The notes under the pieces are model-generated. The model had not been told where the DNA came from, made no database searches, and saw nothing but the letters and a program-made list of their open reading frames with translations. A DNA stretch of 64,000 bases from the NCBI GenBank assembly GCA_013817245.1, contig JACDDA010000003.1, positions 169,039 through 233,038 on the forward strand, given 5' to 3'. Position 1 is the stretch's first letter. Every line of letters begins with the position of its first letter. Shown piece after piece: positions 43,805-53,311 of the stretch. Origin of the DNA: Gammaproteobacteria bacterium (lineage in GTDB: Bacteria; Pseudomonadota; Gammaproteobacteria; HTCC5015). Made by a program: the position numbers and the translations under genes.

Positions 43805-44998
43805 CTACTGTAATTTAAATACCACGCGTTTTTGGTTGCCAGGCGTATCAATAGCTTGACCGCTTTTATTAGTCGCGGGTTGATATTTATATTTACTCAC
43901 CGCTTCAATTACAGCTTCGTCAAACACACCTGCAGGCTCGGCTTCTATCACACGAATATTGGCGGTATCGCCGGTTTTGGTTACGGTAAACTCTACGAGT
44001 ACGTGGCCTTCAGTGCCGCGTCGCGCTGCGCGTTTTGGATAATCCGCCGGCGCGCCTACGATTTGTCGAATATCACGATCGAGCAATTTAAATTTAGGAT
44101 CGGTTTTCACCATTTCTGCGACAGTCGCTTCAACTTTTGTAAGACCTGCGGGTATCGACTCTACGCAACCGCTGTATTCTTTTTTAAGTTTTTCTAACCG
44201 TTCTGCTTGTGGTGCACTCAGCGCCAATCCTTGAGCGTTAAGTTTTGCTAATTCAGCTTTCGCTTTGTCGTAAGTTTTATCCGCGCTGGCGACTAATTTA
44301 TTTATTTGCTGCACAGTGCCATTGGTATAATTATCTTTGTCATTAATCAAGTTACGCGCACCGCGACATTGACTGGACGCTTGATTAAATGCATCTAACG
44401 CCGGCTTAAAATCATCTCGATCATTTTTGACGGTGTAATTTAATTGTTGTTTGTAATTATTTACCGCTTCCGTAATGTCCAGCCCTAAGCGATCACAGAG
44501 TCGTACTTCATAAGAATTTTCATGCACATCTAAAACAGACCCGCTCATTGCTAAAGCGTCGGTTTTATTTTTATCATACAATTTACGTTTTTCACGCGCT
44601 TGATCAAAATCACCATTGGCTAAGGCAATGCGCGCTAGTGAACATTCTTTCAATCCTTGTTCAAACAAAGGTAAGGCAGCGGCTCGATCTAAATCTTTTT
44701 TAATGCCTACGCAAAAATCCAACACTCGCTGAGTTTCTTCGCTAGGAGCAGTTGCAATAGCCGCATTATCCAATTGAGCTGCTTGATTAATTTTAGCAAG
44801 ATGACTCTCGTAATGTTTATTCGCTAATACAAGGTCAGTACGACGGGCTGATTTTGCCGCACGACAATCTTGTGAGGCCTCGCGCACTAAGCTTTTAAAT
44901 TGCTCCGTTTCAGCGGCATGCGCAGTAGTCGCGCACAACATTATTGCCAGCAATAGGCTCGCAATATGTTGTAGATTAACGTTCAATTTAAACATCAT
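43805..44998 (-). CDS. periplasmic TonB C-terminal-domain protein with threefold Cys-paired helical repeat
   Basis: A 397-residue protein starting at the ATG at 44998, which follows AAGGAG. Signal peptide MMFKLNVNLQHIASLLLAIM runs to about AHA-A (28/29), so the mature protein appears soluble. Three helical units follow, each opening with a Cys near C-R/S-x-A-R/K and closing with another Cys: Cys45/96, Cys119/168 and Cys211/278. The end (about 318-397) is a TonB_C domain: YPKRAARRGTEGHVLVEFTV, then RVIEAEPAGVFDEAVIEAV. It lacks a membrane anchor and a proline-rich linker, so it is not a classical TonB. Lies between tonB and the TPR gene. Confidence 0.82.
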   Translation of the reverse strand: MMFKLNVNLQHIASLLLAIMLCATTAHAAETEQFKSLVREASQDCRAAKSARRTDLVLANKHYESHLAKINQAAQLDNAAIATAPSEETQRVLDFCVGIKKDLDRAAALPLFEQGLKECSLARIALANGDFDQAREKRKLYDKNKTDALAMSGSVLDVHENSYEVRLCDRLGLDITEAVNNYKQQLNYTVKNDRDDFKPALDAFNQASSQCRGARNLINDKDNYTNGTVQQINKLVASADKTYDKAKAELAKLNAQGLALSAPQAERLEKLKKEYSGCVESIPAGLTKVEATVAEMVKTDPKFKLLDRDIRQIVGAPADYPKRAARRGTEGHVLVEFTVTKTGDTANIRVIEAEPAGVFDEAVIEAVSKYKYQPATNKSGQAIDTPGNQKRVVFKLQ

Positions 44999-45050
44999 TT
45001 CTCTCTCCTTGATCAAACCCCATGACACTCACGGTGTAAGGGATATTCAT

Positions 45051-45722
45051 TTACTGATTTTTTTGCTCAACACTAAAGGTAAATCGCTGTTTCACACCCA
45101 CAACATCCACGGGTTGACCATTCTCTATTTTAGGTTTGTATTTCCAAGTTAATACCGCACTTAACGTCACAAGTTCAAAGTAATCCACAGGTTCCGCTTC
45201 CAGTACTTTCGGATTTTTGACGTTGCCGGATTTATCCACGGTAAATTCAACAATCACGTAACCTTCCAAGCCTTTACTACGCGCACGTTCTGGATACGGT
45301 GGCGCTACGGTAACAATGGGTAAAAGATTACTGTCTCCTTGACCAATTTCTTGAAATTTAAGCTCAAAGTTTTTATCCATTACAAAACGCGGTGGTGCGC
45401 TTTGTTGCATTTTAAGCGGCGCATCAATCCGAGGTTCAATCGGGATTCGCGGTGGCGCATCCACTGCCGTCGTTTGTGCTATCCCTGCATCTACTGACGC
45501 TTCAATAACAGATTTATTAGCCCCTTGATCAACCGACGCTTCACTTTGCGCACTTTTCACTATTTCTTTTGATTTTTCTAAATTATCTTCAGGTGCCAGA
45601 ACAGACGCAGGAGCTGCGCTAACTGTAAAAGCGGTTAAGCCGAATATTAAAATTCCGCAAGCTATTGTGATACCCGTCATCGGTATTAGTATTTTTATCT
45701 GACGAGTTACAGAACTATTCAC
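45051..45722 (-). CDS. TonB-family protein
   Basis: A 223-residue protein with one N-terminal hydrophobic segment (IKILIPMTGITIACGILIFG, about 9-35), a spacer that is moderately proline rich (PPRIPIEPRIDAPLK near 90-104), and a C-terminal TonB domain (PPYPERARSKGLEGYVIVEF then KVLEAEPVDYFE). The segment may be an uncleaved anchor or a signal peptide. It starts with GTG after a GGAG site. First gene of the tonB-TonB_C-TPR operon. No exbB or exbD is next to it, so energy coupling would depend on genes elsewhere. Confidence 0.85.
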   Translation of the reverse strand: MNSSVTRQIKILIPMTGITIACGILIFGLTAFTVSAAPASVLAPEDNLEKSKEIVKSAQSEASVDQGANKSVIEASVDAGIAQTTAVDAPPRIPIEPRIDAPLKMQQSAPPRFVMDKNFELKFQEIGQGDSNLLPIVTVAPPYPERARSKGLEGYVIVEFTVDKSGNVKNPKVLEAEPVDYFELVTLSAVLTWKYKPKIENGQPVDVVGVKQRFTFSVEQKNQ

Positions 45723-46155
45723 TCTATCTCCTGCTAGCTAAACAAGTATTTATCATGCTGCTCTAAGCTCCACAGGTTTACTGGCGCTATTCACAATCTC
45801 AAACCTGCAAATAATCCTATAGCAGAATGCAGCTACCATCGCTCGACATTGGAATACAAATCATCGGATCAATCCATCGTGATGACGTCTCCATTGCAGC
45901 TACGACAAATGCTTCAGGAATGTGCGGTGGCTTATAATAACATGCGAGCTTTGCATGTCACGCAAGACCTGTCATAAGTGCTAATTACATCACTGGCTGA
46001 TACTTCGCCTTTAACCTAGGGAACTCACTGGGCTACAATAGCACTAATGTTGTGCGGATTAAGTACTGCGCACTCAAGCACGATCCTGTAGCAATTCCAA
46101 AGCATGGCTTGCAGATGCACCAGGTTCGATTCATTCAAATCTTAAAGAGCATGTT
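45723..46155. other. 433-bp divergent intergenic region between tonB and the DsbD-like gene
   Basis: No protein or RNA gene is supported. It should hold promoters for both divergent genes. A perfect TATAAT lies at 45933-45938 without a good -35; TTTAAC (46010-46015) and TACAAT (46034-46039) with 18-bp spacing are a weak candidate for the DsbD-like gene. Confidence 0.5.
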
Positions 46156-48330
46156 ATGAATTGTTACCGATCCGCAAATACCTTATTCATTAGTTTATTC
46201 ATGTTTTTCGCAGGAGTGCTGCCGTCACTAATAAATGTGGCAAATGCGGCAACTCCGGCAAACAGTACAACGTCTGTAGAAGTTCAAACCGAATTAACCC
46301 ATGCACGGTTAATGAGTGAAACAACACAAATTAGTCCGGGCCAAACATTTTGGGTGGGTTTGGCATTAACACCTAGTGAGGATTGGCATACTTACTGGCG
46401 CAATCCCGGTGATGCCGGTAAGGCCACCAGTATTGAATGGTCATTGCCCGCGCAATTCACCGCCAGCGCCATTCATTGGCCAGCGCCTTCAAGACTACCT
46501 TCTGAACCCGTTGTAAGTTTTGGTTATCCGGCCGACGTTTTATTACCCGTACAAATTACCGTTCCCGCTGATTTGCAAACCGATACCGTTACTTTGAAAG
46601 CGCATGCGCGTTGGTTGGTCTGTAAAGATGTCTGTATTCCCGAACAAGCTGAATTAATTCTAACGCTTCGAGTTGGTAAACAAGGCCAGCCCACGGCGGA
46701 TGCGGCCCTTATACTGGACGCGCTACATCAAACACCATTAGAAGCAACGGTTAGCAGTGAATTTGGAAGTTCACATGCTACGCCTGATGCGGGTGATCAC
46801 GTAGGCAGCCAAATTGATTTGCGCATCTCGGCAGACGCTCAATTACTAAACAATATTACGGCAGCTTTCTTTTTTCCTTATGCATCCGACATCATCAATA
46901 ACGCAGCGGCGCAACCTTTAACCATTGGGAAAAGCCATTTAGGTCTGGTAATTCCGACACTGCCCACCGTGGCAGAAGATTTACTCAATAAACAACGAGA
47001 TGCACGCGATCTAGCCGGCGTGGTCGTGATAGAAACGGGGACGGGTCGCGCCGCGTGGGCGATCAATCCCACTTTAAATACCGCACTTCCACCGTTAGTA
47101 GCTATTACCACTACGGCAAATAGCCTCAGTTTATTTGAAGCACTACTGTTTGCATTTCTTGGCGGCTTAATTCTGAATTTAATGCCCTGTGTTTTGCCCG
47201 TGTTATCCCTTAAAGCACTCGCGATTGCCCGTAAATCAGGCGCCGAACGCGCCGCCATTCGTGCCCAAGGCTGGGTGTTTGCCGCCGGGGTTATTATCAG
47301 TTTCTTAATAGTCGCTGGCGCGCTTTTAGTTATCAAAGCCGCCGGTGCGCAAATTGGTTGGGGCTTCCACTTACAAAACCCACTCGTCATTGGCGTCCTT
47401 ATATATGTACTGTTTTTAGTAGCGCTCAATTTATCGGGCGTATTTGAAGTCGGTGCTGGCTTACAAGGCGTGGGTCAAAAGTTCGCTCATAACAACAGCG
47501 CGTGGGGTACTTTTTTTACTGGCGTCCTCGCCGTCATGGTTGCAACGCCCTGCACCGCGCCCTTCATGGCGCCGGCCTTAGGTTTTGCCCTGACGCAACC
47601 CATGGGTATCGCACTCGCCGTATTTTTAGCATTGGGCATTGGCTTTGCGCTGCCGCTGTGGCTAGTTTGCCAAATTCCCGCTGCGCAACGTCTATTACCT
47701 AAACCTGGCGCGTGGATGGATACCTTCAAGCAATTGCTTGCCTTCCCGATGTATCTCGCTGCCATCTGGTTGATCTGGGTCTTGGGACGACAAAGCGGGC
47801 CTAATGCTATCGGCATTATTTTATTAGGCTGTTTGGCGCTAGGTTTTGCTACGTGGGTTATGACTAAACAATGGAAAACTTTTTTACGCATCAGCTTCAT
47901 GGTGTTAGCCATCGTTGCGGCAGTTATGGCCTTACACTCTGTCAGCAAAACGTCGGGGCTTGAACATGCAACATCATCTAATACTGCGCATGCCGGCATT
48001 GAAACTGAACCTTACACTCCCGCACGCTTGGCAGATTTACGCGCAGCGCATCAACCTGTCTTCGTCAACATGACCGCTGACTGGTGCATCACCTGCATGG
48101 TCAATGAAAAAGTAGCTTTTACTAATAACGCGAATAAAATATTTGTGGAAAAAAATATTACTTATTTAATAGGTGATTGGACAAATTACGATCCAGCGAT
48201 TACTGCGTATCTCGCTGAATTCAAGCGCAGTGGCGTGCCGTTGTATGTTTATTATGATGCAAACGATAACGTCACCGTGTTACCGCAAATATTAACCGAG
48301 CGCATCTTGCTCGATGCACTCGGCCAATAA
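46156..48330 (+). CDS. DsbD/ScsB-type membrane thiol-disulfide reductase
   Basis: A 724-residue protein that would carry reducing power from cytoplasmic thioredoxin to the periplasm. After a signal peptide ending near ANA-A, an N-terminal DsbD-alpha-like domain carries CKDVC (in ARWLVCKDVCIPE). The central CcdA/DsbD membrane domain has eight spans with the conserved Cys in LNLMPCVLPVLSLK and ATPCTAPFMAPALG. The C-terminal thioredoxin domain shows NMTADWCITCMVNE. The long N-terminal domain is like ScsB or the DsbD_2 group rather than E. coli DsbD. Substrates may include the DsbC encoded at 27179. It is convergent with the yceI-like gene (12 bp). Confidence 0.9.
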   Translation: MNCYRSANTLFISLFMFFAGVLPSLINVANAATPANSTTSVEVQTELTHARLMSETTQISPGQTFWVGLALTPSEDWHTYWRNPGDAGKATSIEWSLPAQFTASAIHWPAPSRLPSEPVVSFGYPADVLLPVQITVPADLQTDTVTLKAHARWLVCKDVCIPEQAELILTLRVGKQGQPTADAALILDALHQTPLEATVSSEFGSSHATPDAGDHVGSQIDLRISADAQLLNNITAAFFFPYASDIINNAAAQPLTIGKSHLGLVIPTLPTVAEDLLNKQRDARDLAGVVVIETGTGRAAWAINPTLNTALPPLVAITTTANSLSLFEALLFAFLGGLILNLMPCVLPVLSLKALAIARKSGAERAAIRAQGWVFAAGVIISFLIVAGALLVIKAAGAQIGWGFHLQNPLVIGVLIYVLFLVALNLSGVFEVGAGLQGVGQKFAHNNSAWGTFFTGVLAVMVATPCTAPFMAPALGFALTQPMGIALAVFLALGIGFALPLWLVCQIPAAQRLLPKPGAWMDTFKQLLAFPMYLAAIWLIWVLGRQSGPNAIGIILLGCLALGFATWVMTKQWKTFLRISFMVLAIVAAVMALHSVSKTSGLEHATSSNTAHAGIETEPYTPARLADLRAAHQPVFVNMTADWCITCMVNEKVAFTNNANKIFVEKNITYLIGDWTNYDPAITAYLAEFKRSGVPLYVYYDANDNVTVLPQILTERILLDALGQ

Positions 48331-48341
48331 ATTTAATACAT

Positions 48342-48941
48342 TTATTTTTTACCCGTAGCTGGCGTACGTTGCGCTTCCACGGAAATATAAAGATTTACTT
48401 CTTTGGAAACCATCGGCACTGCATAACCAATTCCAAACTCGCCACGATCCAGCACCGTCAACGCCGTAAATCCGCGGGTGAACTGCTTATTCATCGGATG
48501 TGGTTTAGCTTCATTAAAGGTTACGTCTAAGATCACTGACTTAGTAACACCATGCAACGTCAAATTACCCGTCACTTTTGCACCCTTGTCAGTTTTTTCA
48601 ACTGCGGTACTAACAAAATGCGCCGTAGGATATTTTGCTACATCTAAAATGTCATCAGCCTTTAAATGCTCATTCATTTTGTCATGATACATATCGGCGC
48701 TAGTCATTTGAATGGTGACATCCACTTTGCTTTTTGCCAAATTCTTAGCATCAAATACAAACGTCCCGTCATACTCATGAAACATACCGCGATATTGTGA
48801 AAAACCTAAATGATTGACATCAAAAAATATGCGTGTATGTGACTTATCAAACACATAGGTTTCAGGTGCCGCTTGCGCAGCAGTCGTTAATCCCAACCAA
48901 CTACTCGCGAGCATTACCCAAACGGCTAATGATTTCTTCAT
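48342..48941 (-). CDS. YceI-family periplasmic lipid-binding protein
   Basis: A 199-residue lipocalin-like protein. Signal peptide MKKSLAVWVMLASSWLGLTT ends at AQA-A. The YceI fold is recognisable in YVFDKSHTRIFFDVNHLGFS, MTSADMYHDKMNEHLKADDI, NLTLHGVTKSVILDVTFNEA and DRGEFGIGYAVPMVS. Family members bind isoprenoid lipids and respond to stress or pH. ATG at 48941 has GGAG eight bases upstream; the ATG at 48959 would contain that site. A second YceI protein is at 59957-60577. Confidence 0.92.
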   Translation of the reverse strand: MKKSLAVWVMLASSWLGLTTAAQAAPETYVFDKSHTRIFFDVNHLGFSQYRGMFHEYDGTFVFDAKNLAKSKVDVTIQMTSADMYHDKMNEHLKADDILDVAKYPTAHFVSTAVEKTDKGAKVTGNLTLHGVTKSVILDVTFNEAKPHPMNKQFTRGFTALTVLDRGEFGIGYAVPMVSKEVNLYISVEAQRTPATGKK

Positions 48942-48977
48942 AATATTATCTCCTGACATAATGATATTGTTAAAATG

Positions 48978-50456
48978 CTATGGTCGATACAAATTCTGAT
49001 ACAAATCAGTATATTGTTGCTGCAATACATTTTTCTGCAATTTACCCAGCGCATTGCGCGGCAAACTTGTAACGAACAGAAAACGCTTAGGCACTTTATA
49101 GGTCGTCAAGATTTCTTTCAATGCTGATCGGATAAGCTGTTCATCACACGCGTCATCACATACCATCGCAGCCGTAACTGCTTCACCCAAATCGGCATGC
49201 GGCAAGCCAAACACCGCAACTTCGTGTACACCCTGTATAGTTAACAATGCATTCTCTACTTCTTGAGGATAAACATTTAAACCGCCGCTGATAATCATTT
49301 CTTTAGCACGACCCACAATAAACAAATCGCCGTCTTTATCTACATAACCCATATCACCGGTTTTAAACCACGCTTTTTCAAAACTATCTTGCGTAGCTTC
49401 TGGTTTACGCCAATAACCTTGCATCAACGCAGGACTTTGAATGTAAATTTCACCCACCACATCAGCCACCGAAGTTTGCATGACGTCATTGTTAATTCTT
49501 ATACAAACCTCTTGCAAAACTTTACCCACACTGCCCACTTTGCGTTTATCGTGCAAAGCCTGAGCAGTAATGATCGCCGCTTCACTCATGCCATAACGCT
49601 CATACAAAGCGCAACCCGTTCGTGTCATAAATGCTTCATGAAGCGACAAAGGCAAAGGTGCAGATCCAGAAATAAATAAACGCACGCCTAAACAATGCTG
49701 ACGACCGAAAATCGCATCATTTAATAAACGTGAATAATAAGTCGGCACGCCCATCATCACCGAACATTTCGGCAAAACATGCAGCACATTGCGCACATCA
49801 AACTTCGGCAAAAAATAAGCCTTACTGCCATTCAACAAAACAATATTCAAAGCCACCAACAAACCATGGATATGAAAAATTGGCAATGCATGCAGCAACA
49901 CATCATCTTGTCGCCAACGCCACACTTTTGTTAACGCTTGCGCATTGGCTAACAATCCGGCATGCGTTAACACAGCGCCTTTCGGTTTGCCCGTAGTGCC
50001 TGAGGTATACAAAATAACGGCGGGGGCTTGCGCATCCAAGACAACATCGCTGTCTACTATTTCTGATAAGGGACTATTTAAAAATTCGTTTATGCTAATA
50101 ATGCGCGACGCTAGCGCATCAATTTTTAATGCGCGCGAAGATTCCAGCAACAACACGCTAGGCTCTGCATCTTCAATAAAATAGTGTAATTCAGTGTCCG
50201 TCAGCGCAGGATTCAGCGGCACATAAATAATGCCGCGCTGCAAACAAGCCAAATACAAAGCAATTAATTCTACGCGCTTTTCCGCGCAGACCATGACGCG
50301 TGCGCCTGCTTGAATATTATTAAATGCTAGCCACGCCGAGAATTTTGCAGCGCATTGATATAAATCAGCATACGTCCAAGTAATTTCATCAGTATAAAAA
50401 ACCGGCTGATCCAGATTAGATTGCGCTTTCTCATTAAAGATAGAAAATAAATTCAT
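48978..50456 (-). CDS. malonyl-CoA synthetase-like AMP-dependent ligase
   Basis: A 492-residue ANL enzyme. AMP-binding signature ILYTSGTTGKPKGAVLTH, then HALPIFHIHGLLVALNIVL, LFISGSAPLPLSLHEAF, ALYERYGMSEAAIIT and FKTGDMGYVDKDGDLFIVGR; the C-terminal catalytic Lys lies in LPRNALGKLQKNVL. The HIHGL and ERYGMSE blocks are close to MatB malonyl-CoA synthetase, so malonate or another short dicarboxylate is plausible. No malonate decarboxylase or transporter is nearby. It starts 3 bp after... the Cdd1-type gene stop, so both are one transcript. Confidence 0.83.
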   Translation of the reverse strand: MNLFSIFNEKAQSNLDQPVFYTDEITWTYADLYQCAAKFSAWLAFNNIQAGARVMVCAEKRVELIALYLACLQRGIIYVPLNPALTDTELHYFIEDAEPSVLLLESSRALKIDALASRIISINEFLNSPLSEIVDSDVVLDAQAPAVILYTSGTTGKPKGAVLTHAGLLANAQALTKVWRWRQDDVLLHALPIFHIHGLLVALNIVLLNGSKAYFLPKFDVRNVLHVLPKCSVMMGVPTYYSRLLNDAIFGRQHCLGVRLFISGSAPLPLSLHEAFMTRTGCALYERYGMSEAAIITAQALHDKRKVGSVGKVLQEVCIRINNDVMQTSVADVVGEIYIQSPALMQGYWRKPEATQDSFEKAWFKTGDMGYVDKDGDLFIVGRAKEMIISGGLNVYPQEVENALLTIQGVHEVAVFGLPHADLGEAVTAAMVCDDACDEQLIRSALKEILTTYKVPKRFLFVTSLPRNALGKLQKNVLQQQYTDLYQNLYRP

Positions 50457-50459
50457 AAT

Positions 50460-50774
50460 TTAACGCTTAAATATTTTGACTTGCGCTTCGACTTCATGGA
50501 AACGCGCTTTTCGCTCAATCGTAAAATCCCACCACTTCTTTGCCCCTTTCCCATCCATAAAATACACAGCTGCAATTAAAGTATCGAGCATACAAGGATC
50601 ATGATAAAGGCGCGTTTTTTCACATAAGGCAACGTACAACTGATAAGCATCGCGCTTTTTCAAATCATGCGGCTGTTGTATACCCAGCAGATGCAAATCA
50701 TGCACCACCGCCTTACCTACATTAGGAATTTGCTCCAGAAAATGCGCTTCATTAGCCTGACTAACTTTCTTCAT
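50460..50774 (-). CDS. Cdd1/pathogenicity-locus family helix-hairpin-helix protein
   Basis: A 104-residue cytoplasmic protein. The N-terminal helix-hairpin-helix (FLEQIPNVGKAVVHDLHLLG) followed by PHDLKKRDAYQLYVALCEKT and DPCMLDTLIAAVYFMDG matches the Cdd1 family, often annotated mitomycin resistance or pathogenicity locus protein. The HhH motif suggests DNA or nucleotide contact, but function is unproven. It is placed between the ABC permease and the MatB-like gene on the same strand with 3- to 8-bp gaps. Confidence 0.82.
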   Translation of the reverse strand: MKKVSQANEAHFLEQIPNVGKAVVHDLHLLGIQQPHDLKKRDAYQLYVALCEKTRLYHDPCMLDTLIAAVYFMDGKGAKKWWDFTIERKARFHEVEAQVKIFKR

Positions 50775-50782
50775 AAAAAATT

Positions 50783-53311
50783 CTATTCTTCACGCAAGCG
50801 TATCGCAGGGCGTTCGCCTAACACGCGCCAAGCATTAAACAATCCCAATACCACTGTAATCAACAAACCACTGAGTGTCGTGCTCGCTGCCACATCCAAA
50901 AAGAAATGCCATTGCAACTTTAATACGCCAACCACAACACCATACGACGCTAACACACCGACGACTAAAGATAACAAGACCGCACATAAACCTAATAACA
51001 AATATTCAATACTATACATACCTAATAAATCACGTCTTCTAGCACCCAGCACTTTTAACACCACGGCTTCATAGACACGTCGTTGATGACCTGCTGCTAA
51101 AGCGCCCGCCAGCACTAAGACACCCACCACCAAAGTTAATAAACCCGCGCCGCTAACGGCCATGGATAATTTCGCAATAAATTCGCTGGCCAAAGCCATC
51201 ATGTCACGCACCGGAATCACCACTACATTCGAAAACTCTCGTGCAAGTAATAGATTAATATTTTTTTCTTTTTCTAGCTCTGCACGAACTGTGGTAACCA
51301 ACGTATAGGGCGCATTCGGAAATGCATTTGGCGTTACTGCAAAACGAAAATTAATCCCCATAGAAGCCCAATTCACTTCTCGCACACTGCTTAAACGCAA
51401 AGGATATTCTTGCCCTGCCACACTAAACGTTAAAACATCACCGAGTGTTAAGCCTAATGATTCTGCAACATTACTAGACACCGACACTTGCGGATCAGAA
51501 TTTTCACTCCACCATAGGCCTTCAACAATCGTATTGCCTTCCGGCATCTCGGCTTGCAAAGCAATGCGCTGATCAAAGCGTAATTGCTCGCTATCATCCG
51601 GCCATTTTTCTGCAGGGATATCATTTATTTTTACAATGCGGCCACTGATCATCGGCACCGTTTTTACATTATCAATACCGCCCAAGCCGGCAAAGGCAGT
51701 TTTTAAGGCTTCTATTTGAAAGGGCTGCACATCAATAAAAAATAAACTCGGCGCGTCTTTTGGTACATCTTCATTAAATTGTCGTTGTACATTCGCGTGC
51801 ACTAACGCAATCGTCGCCAATACGCTTAAACCCATGCCTAAAGACATCAAGGTTAAGGTGCTTGTACGCGGTTGATGCTGAATGTTGCGTAGCGCAATAC
51901 GTGCATACGGCCATTTCAAATGAGGCATGTAAGCCAACGCTTTAATCAAAGCCGCTGCTGCCAAACGAAATACCACATAAGCGACTGCAATGCCCAACAC
52001 AAAACCTAAAATCAAACGCCACGAATCGGTAGTGAGAAAAATAAACGCCACTAAGCCAACCGCCAACAAAGCCGTATAAAATTGATAACGGCGCGGCGCA
52101 ATGCTGCTATCCACTTGCGCATACACTCGAAACAAAGTAGCAGGCGACGTTGCTTGCGCAGCGCCTAAGGCATTTAAAGAAAATAATAAAACCACCCAAT
52201 ATCCAATCAGCGCGGAGTATAAACTGGTTTTAACAGGCCAGTGAATAACGTCCGGTAATGGCAACGCGCCATTCACCATGTCTTTAATCAGATACGGCAC
52301 AGTGCCGCCTAAGATCACCGCAACAATAATAGCTAAACTCGACAACAATAAAATTTGCCACAAATAAATCCGCAATACAGTAGCGCCGCTCGCACCTAAA
52401 CATTTAAAAGTGGCAATAGTGGCGCGTTGTTTTTCTAAATAAGCGCGCATGGCGTTAGCGATGCCAATCCCGCCGGTTAACAACGCAGTTAAACCCACCA
52501 AGCTTAAAAACACTTGAATGCGTTCAATAAAATTACGAAATCCAGGCGAAGGATCATCACGCGTTCGAATGTGGTAATCAGACACATTAAATTGTTTTGC
52601 AAAAGACTGTTGCCACTCATCTATTGAAATTTTTTCTGGCAACACGACGCGATAACGATGCCGTACTAAACTGCCCGTGATTGTTAAGCCTGCTACTGTC
52701 GCGACTTCACGCAACACCAACACGCGCGGCGCAAATTTGATGCCTTCATAAGCGCGATCAGGTTCACGCAGCAAGGTTGCACGATACACTACCAGCGTAT
52801 TACCAATGCGTAGTTGATCGCCAATTTTTAACTGCCATTGATCCACCAATGATTGATCTAGCGCGGCACCCCAATAATTCTGACGAAAACTTAATACGTC
52901 TACTAAATTTACAGGTTCAACAAATTGAACCTTTCCTACTAATGGATACGTAGTATCAACCGCGCGCACTTCGACTAAGTGCATTTGTGTTTTCGCAGGA
53001 TATTGCAGCAAGGTTAATAATTCTTCGACTTTTGCCACGCGGCCATGTGCGCGTAAATAATCTTGCACCGCCGGTTCAAGATCACCACCGCCGCGACGTA
53101 TTTCTAAATCACCACCTAATAATTCCACACCTTGTTCTTGCAAAGCTTGTTGAATGGCGGTGGTTACTGCGCTAACGGCGGCAATGCCAAACACACCCAA
53201 ACCTAGTGCTAATAAAAAAATATAAAATCCACTGAGTCCACCGCGTAATTCACGCCATGCCAAACGTAAACTTAAGTTATTAAACCAAGAATTGAACAAG
53301 GGAATTTTCAT
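50783..53311 (-). CDS. ABC transporter permease of the YbbP/FtsX type
   Basis: An 842-residue membrane protein with two FtsX/MacB-like halves. An N-terminal span near 20-45, a large extracytoplasmic domain, three spans near 260-380, a middle pair near 405-450, a second large domain, and three C-terminal spans with the Q/HQRRVYEAVVLKVLGARRRD coupling helix. Such permeases do not import solutes; they act as mechanotransmitters or lipid/lipoprotein extractors. Its ATG overlaps the stop of the ATPase gene (TAATG). YbbAP of E. coli is linked to release of hydrophobic compounds and lipid-like substrates. Confidence 0.9.
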   Translation of the reverse strand: MKIPLFNSWFNNLSLRLAWRELRGGLSGFYIFLLALGLGVFGIAAVSAVTTAIQQALQEQGVELLGGDLEIRRGGGDLEPAVQDYLRAHGRVAKVEELLTLLQYPAKTQMHLVEVRAVDTTYPLVGKVQFVEPVNLVDVLSFRQNYWGAALDQSLVDQWQLKIGDQLRIGNTLVVYRATLLREPDRAYEGIKFAPRVLVLREVATVAGLTITGSLVRHRYRVVLPEKISIDEWQQSFAKQFNVSDYHIRTRDDPSPGFRNFIERIQVFLSLVGLTALLTGGIGIANAMRAYLEKQRATIATFKCLGASGATVLRIYLWQILLLSSLAIIVAVILGGTVPYLIKDMVNGALPLPDVIHWPVKTSLYSALIGYWVVLLFSLNALGAAQATSPATLFRVYAQVDSSIAPRRYQFYTALLAVGLVAFIFLTTDSWRLILGFVLGIAVAYVVFRLAAAALIKALAYMPHLKWPYARIALRNIQHQPRTSTLTLMSLGMGLSVLATIALVHANVQRQFNEDVPKDAPSLFFIDVQPFQIEALKTAFAGLGGIDNVKTVPMISGRIVKINDIPAEKWPDDSEQLRFDQRIALQAEMPEGNTIVEGLWWSENSDPQVSVSSNVAESLGLTLGDVLTFSVAGQEYPLRLSSVREVNWASMGINFRFAVTPNAFPNAPYTLVTTVRAELEKEKNINLLLAREFSNVVVIPVRDMMALASEFIAKLSMAVSGAGLLTLVVGVLVLAGALAAGHQRRVYEAVVLKVLGARRRDLLGMYSIEYLLLGLCAVLLSLVVGVLASYGVVVGVLKLQWHFFLDVAASTTLSGLLITVVLGLFNAWRVLGERPAIRLREE

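Noticed and set aside
46123..46132. GGTTCGATTC, a possible tRNA T-loop
   Set aside because: Flanking bases do not form a T stem and no acceptor, D or anticodon arm can be built around it.
46878..47999. Two long open frames antisense to the DsbD-like gene
   Set aside because: The frames mirror the GC-rich membrane domain; the DsbD-like frame has all family motifs, so the antisense ones are by-products.
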